Source of the DNA: HGM04593 sp964485215
GTDB taxonomy: Bacteria; Bacteroidota; Bacteroidia; Bacteroidales; Bacteroidaceae
Length of the DNA: 15,778 nt
Assembly: GCA_964485215.1 (NCBI GenBank)
Contig: CAZAIM010000057.1
Location: 1-15,778, forward strand
Direction: 5' to 3'
Made by a program: the position numbers and the translations under genes. The notes under the pieces are model-generated. The model searched no databases. It was not told the DNA's origin and saw nothing but the letters and a program-made list of their open reading frames with translations. Shown piece after piece: positions 13,776-15,778 of the stretch. The first letter of the stretch is position 1. Each line of letters begins with the position of its first letter.

Positions 13776-15659
13776 ATGAGTGAAACACTGAAACCGGAAG
13801 TTCAGGCAGAAGAACTGAACACCGCGAGTACTCCTGAAGAGGCTGTAGATGCCGCTACGATTGAGCAAAATGAGCAGAACAGCATAGAAGAAGAGGCTCC
13901 ACAAGTTGAGACAGAAGTAGCCTCCGCAGCCGAGGAGGCAAGTGAAATTGCTAAGCCCGCAAGCCGTCAGGAGATTGTTGACCGCCTGAAGACTATTGCC
14001 GAGAGCGAGAACGTGCTCAATTGCAAAACAGAAACAGAATCACTCAAGGTTCTGTTCTATCGCCTGCGCACGGCAGAGATTGAGACAGCCTTGAAGGAAT
14101 TCATTGCCCAAGGTGGCGAAGAAGCTCTTTTCATACCCCAAACCGATGAACTTGAAGAACCGTTCAAGGAGTGCATGAGCATTATCAAGGCTAAGCGCAA
14201 TGCCTGGCTTGCAGCACAGGAAGAGGAAATGAAGGCAAACTATGAGGCCAAGCTGCAGCTGATGCAGGAGTTGCAGGCACTTGTAGAGAAAGCCAGCCAA
14301 GGTACACCCGAAGTAAACGAATTCAAGGAAGTACAGGCTAAATGGAAAGAGATAAAGAACATTCCGCAGGACAAGGTAACCAATATGTGGAAGCAGTATC
14401 AGCTACTTGTCGAACAGTTCTACGATGTACTTAAGATAAACCACGAATTCCGCGAATACGATTTCAAGAAGAACCTTGAGATTAAGACAAAGATATGCGA
14501 GACAGCAGAGGCACTTGAAAACGAACCCGACATCCTCAATGCATTCCACCAGTTACAGCAGCTGCATAACGAATTCCGCGAGACAGGCCCTGTAGCCCCC
14601 GAATTCCGCGAAGATGTATGGACACGTTTCAAGGCAGCATCGACCAACATCAACCGTCGTCACCAGGAACATTTTGAGGCCAAGAAAGAGAAAGAGAAAG
14701 AAAATCTCGACAAGAAAGCCGCAATCTGTGAGCAGATAGAACAGATTGACACAACAGCACTCACAAGTTACCAAGCGTGGAACAACGCTACGGAACAGGT
14801 TCTTGAGCTGCAGACAAGGTGGAAAGAGATTGGTTTCGCGCCACAGAAGATGAACCTGAAGATTTTTGAGCGTTTCCGCGCAGCCTGTGACAGTTTTTTC
14901 AAACAAAAGAGCGACTTCTTCAAAGAGGCCAAGAATGCACTTGTAAAGAACCTCGAGCACAAGAGAGAACTTTGCGAAGCGGCGGAACAGTTGCAGGATA
15001 GTGAAGATTGGAAAGAGACCGCCGACAAACTCGCCAAACTGCAGAAGGAGTGGAAAGAGATTGGACCGGTTCCACAGAAACATTCCGAGGCCTTGTGGAA
15101 ACGCTTTGTAGGAGCTTGTGACGCATTTTTTGAGAGACGCAACGCTGCTACTTCAACACAGCGCAATGCCGAACAGGAGAACCTTAAGCAGAAACGTGAT
15201 GTCATTGAAAGAATAAAGGCCATAGACACAAGTCTTCCGGCCAACGAACAGACAAAGATTCTCTCGGCACTCACGCAGGAGTGGAACAGCATCGGCTTTG
15301 TACCCTTCAAGGAGAAAGACAGGATTTACAAGGAGTACAAGCAGACTGTAAACGCGCTTTACGAAGCACTGCACATCAGTGCAAACGAGCGCAAACTTGC
15401 CAACTTCCGCAACAACATTGGCAAGGGTGGCAACAGCCTGCAACGCGAACGCGACCACCTCATACGCCAGTATGAGAATCTGAAGAACGAGATTGCAACA
15501 TACGAGAACAACATAGGCTTCCTGAGTGTATCGAACAAGAAAGGCGCAAGCCTTGTCGACACAATGCGCCAAAAGGTTGAGAAACTGAAACTCGATGCAA
15601 AGGTAATCCTCGACAAAATACATCTCGTCGAGGACGAAATGGAAAAAGAAGGGAAATAA
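13776..15659 (+). CDS. DUF349 repeat protein
   Basis: A 627-residue, highly charged, helix- and coiled-coil-rich protein without signal peptide or membrane segment, so probably cytoplasmic. An acidic N-terminal region rich in Glu and Ala (about 1-60) is likely disordered. Five DUF349 units follow, each beginning with a WKEIGxxP-type motif and ending in an aromatic/basic helix (for example ALWKRFVGACDAFFERRN). The first motif residues are W190, F267, W349, W426 and W503, spacing 77, 82, 77 and 77. A weaker upstream copy is seen around FIPQTDELEEPFKECM (P121). The last about 70 residues form a further helical coiled-coil segment. Single-gene DUF349 proteins of about this size are, from memory, widespread in Bacteroidota, with no established function. 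The gene has its own leader and terminator and is not part of the upstream operon. Confidence 0.9.
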   Translation: MSETLKPEVQAEELNTASTPEEAVDAATIEQNEQNSIEEEAPQVETEVASAAEEASEIAKPASRQEIVDRLKTIAESENVLNCKTETESLKVLFYRLRTAEIETALKEFIAQGGEEALFIPQTDELEEPFKECMSIIKAKRNAWLAAQEEEMKANYEAKLQLMQELQALVEKASQGTPEVNEFKEVQAKWKEIKNIPQDKVTNMWKQYQLLVEQFYDVLKINHEFREYDFKKNLEIKTKICETAEALENEPDILNAFHQLQQLHNEFRETGPVAPEFREDVWTRFKAASTNINRRHQEHFEAKKEKEKENLDKKAAICEQIEQIDTTALTSYQAWNNATEQVLELQTRWKEIGFAPQKMNLKIFERFRAACDSFFKQKSDFFKEAKNALVKNLEHKRELCEAAEQLQDSEDWKETADKLAKLQKEWKEIGPVPQKHSEALWKRFVGACDAFFERRNAATSTQRNAEQENLKQKRDVIERIKAIDTSLPANEQTKILSALTQEWNSIGFVPFKEKDRIYKEYKQTVNALYEALHISANERKLANFRNNIGKGGNSLQRERDHLIRQYENLKNEIATYENNIGFLSVSNKKGASLVDTMRQKVEKLKLDAKVILDKIHLVEDEMEKEGK

Positions 15660-15684
15660 ACAGCATCAAGCCCCCACATAACCG

Positions 15685-15725
15685 ATGATGGTGACCTCGA
15701 TCGATGGTCACCATCATTTTTATTT
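15685..15725 (+). terminator. intrinsic terminator after the DUF349 gene
   Basis: ATGATGGTGACC (15685-15696) pairs perfectly with GGTCACCATCAT (15706-15717) over a 9-base loop containing the palindrome TCGATCGA. It is followed by TTTTATTTTA. It lies 25 bases after the stop. The remaining bases to 15778 show no recognisable feature. Confidence 0.92.
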
Positions 15726-15778
15726 TAACGTGAATTCGATATAAGAAATCTTAGGTACATTCCTACTCCTCAGTCACT

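Noticed and set aside
13554..13904. Minus-strand frame of 116 codons in the gap before the DUF349 gene.
   Set aside because: It overlaps the DUF349 start, has no recognisable features, and its sequence is just AT-rich intergenic DNA read in reverse.
42..15744. Inverted near-match TCGAAyTCACGTTA near both ends of the window (about 42-55 and 15728-15741).
   Set aside because: Many 14-mers with one mismatch are expected by chance at this length, and the ends of the window are arbitrary.

Overview
The window reads as a chromosome segment of a member of the Bacteroidales (phylum Bacteroidota). The evidence is a SusC/SusD outer-membrane pair, several lipoproteins with Bacteroidales-type lipoboxes, a DUF349 repeat protein, a secreted protein with a C-terminal tail like the type IX secretion sorting domains, promoter boxes of the TAnnTTTG type, and starts that mostly lack a Shine-Dalgarno sequence. 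Family and genus cannot be decided from this sequence alone. Ten protein genes are seen, all on the + strand. No rRNA, tRNA, CRISPR array or insertion sequence was recognised.

Region 1 (about 82-11095) is a very tight run of eight genes. Gaps range from a 4-base overlap to 27 bases. It starts with two housekeeping genes, rsmA (16S rRNA dimethyltransferase) and mgtE (Mg2+ channel/transporter). It continues into an accessory nutrient-uptake cassette: a secreted alpha/beta hydrolase with a Ser-Asp-His triad, a SusC-type TonB-dependent transporter, its SusD-type lipoprotein, a lipoprotein resembling the SusCD-linked zinc metallopeptidases (Peptidase_Mx1 type) but without an HExxH motif, a TlpA-like thiol-disulfide lipoprotein, and a second small thioredoxin-fold lipoprotein. 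There is no room for a promoter between mgtE and the hydrolase. A consensus-like promoter lies inside the 3' part of mgtE (2025-2054) and could drive the cassette separately. Hairpins at 11096-11213 end the run.

Region 2 (11299-13524) is a single-gene unit with its own TAACTTTG promoter box and a strong intrinsic terminator. It encodes a 683-residue secreted mosaic of beta-sandwich modules, including a chitobiase-C-terminal-like module, two tandem Ig-like units and a sorting-domain-like tail.

Region 3 (about 13674-15725) is another single-gene unit. It encodes a DUF349 protein with five clear repeats and one degenerate repeat spaced about 77 residues apart. A hairpin lies in its leader and an intrinsic terminator follows it.

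How the cassette may work (inference): the substrate is captured at the surface by SusD and the Mx1-like lipoprotein, imported through SusC with TonB energy, and processed in the periplasm by the hydrolase and the two thioredoxin-fold proteins. There is no glycoside hydrolase, sigma/anti-sigma pair or hybrid two-component regulator, so this is not a classical polysaccharide utilisation locus. A peptide-like, ester-containing or disulfide-containing substrate is a reasonable guess. The most interesting points are the metallopeptidase-like protein that has lost its zinc site, and the pairing of SusCD with two thiol-redox lipoproteins behind rsmA-mgtE.
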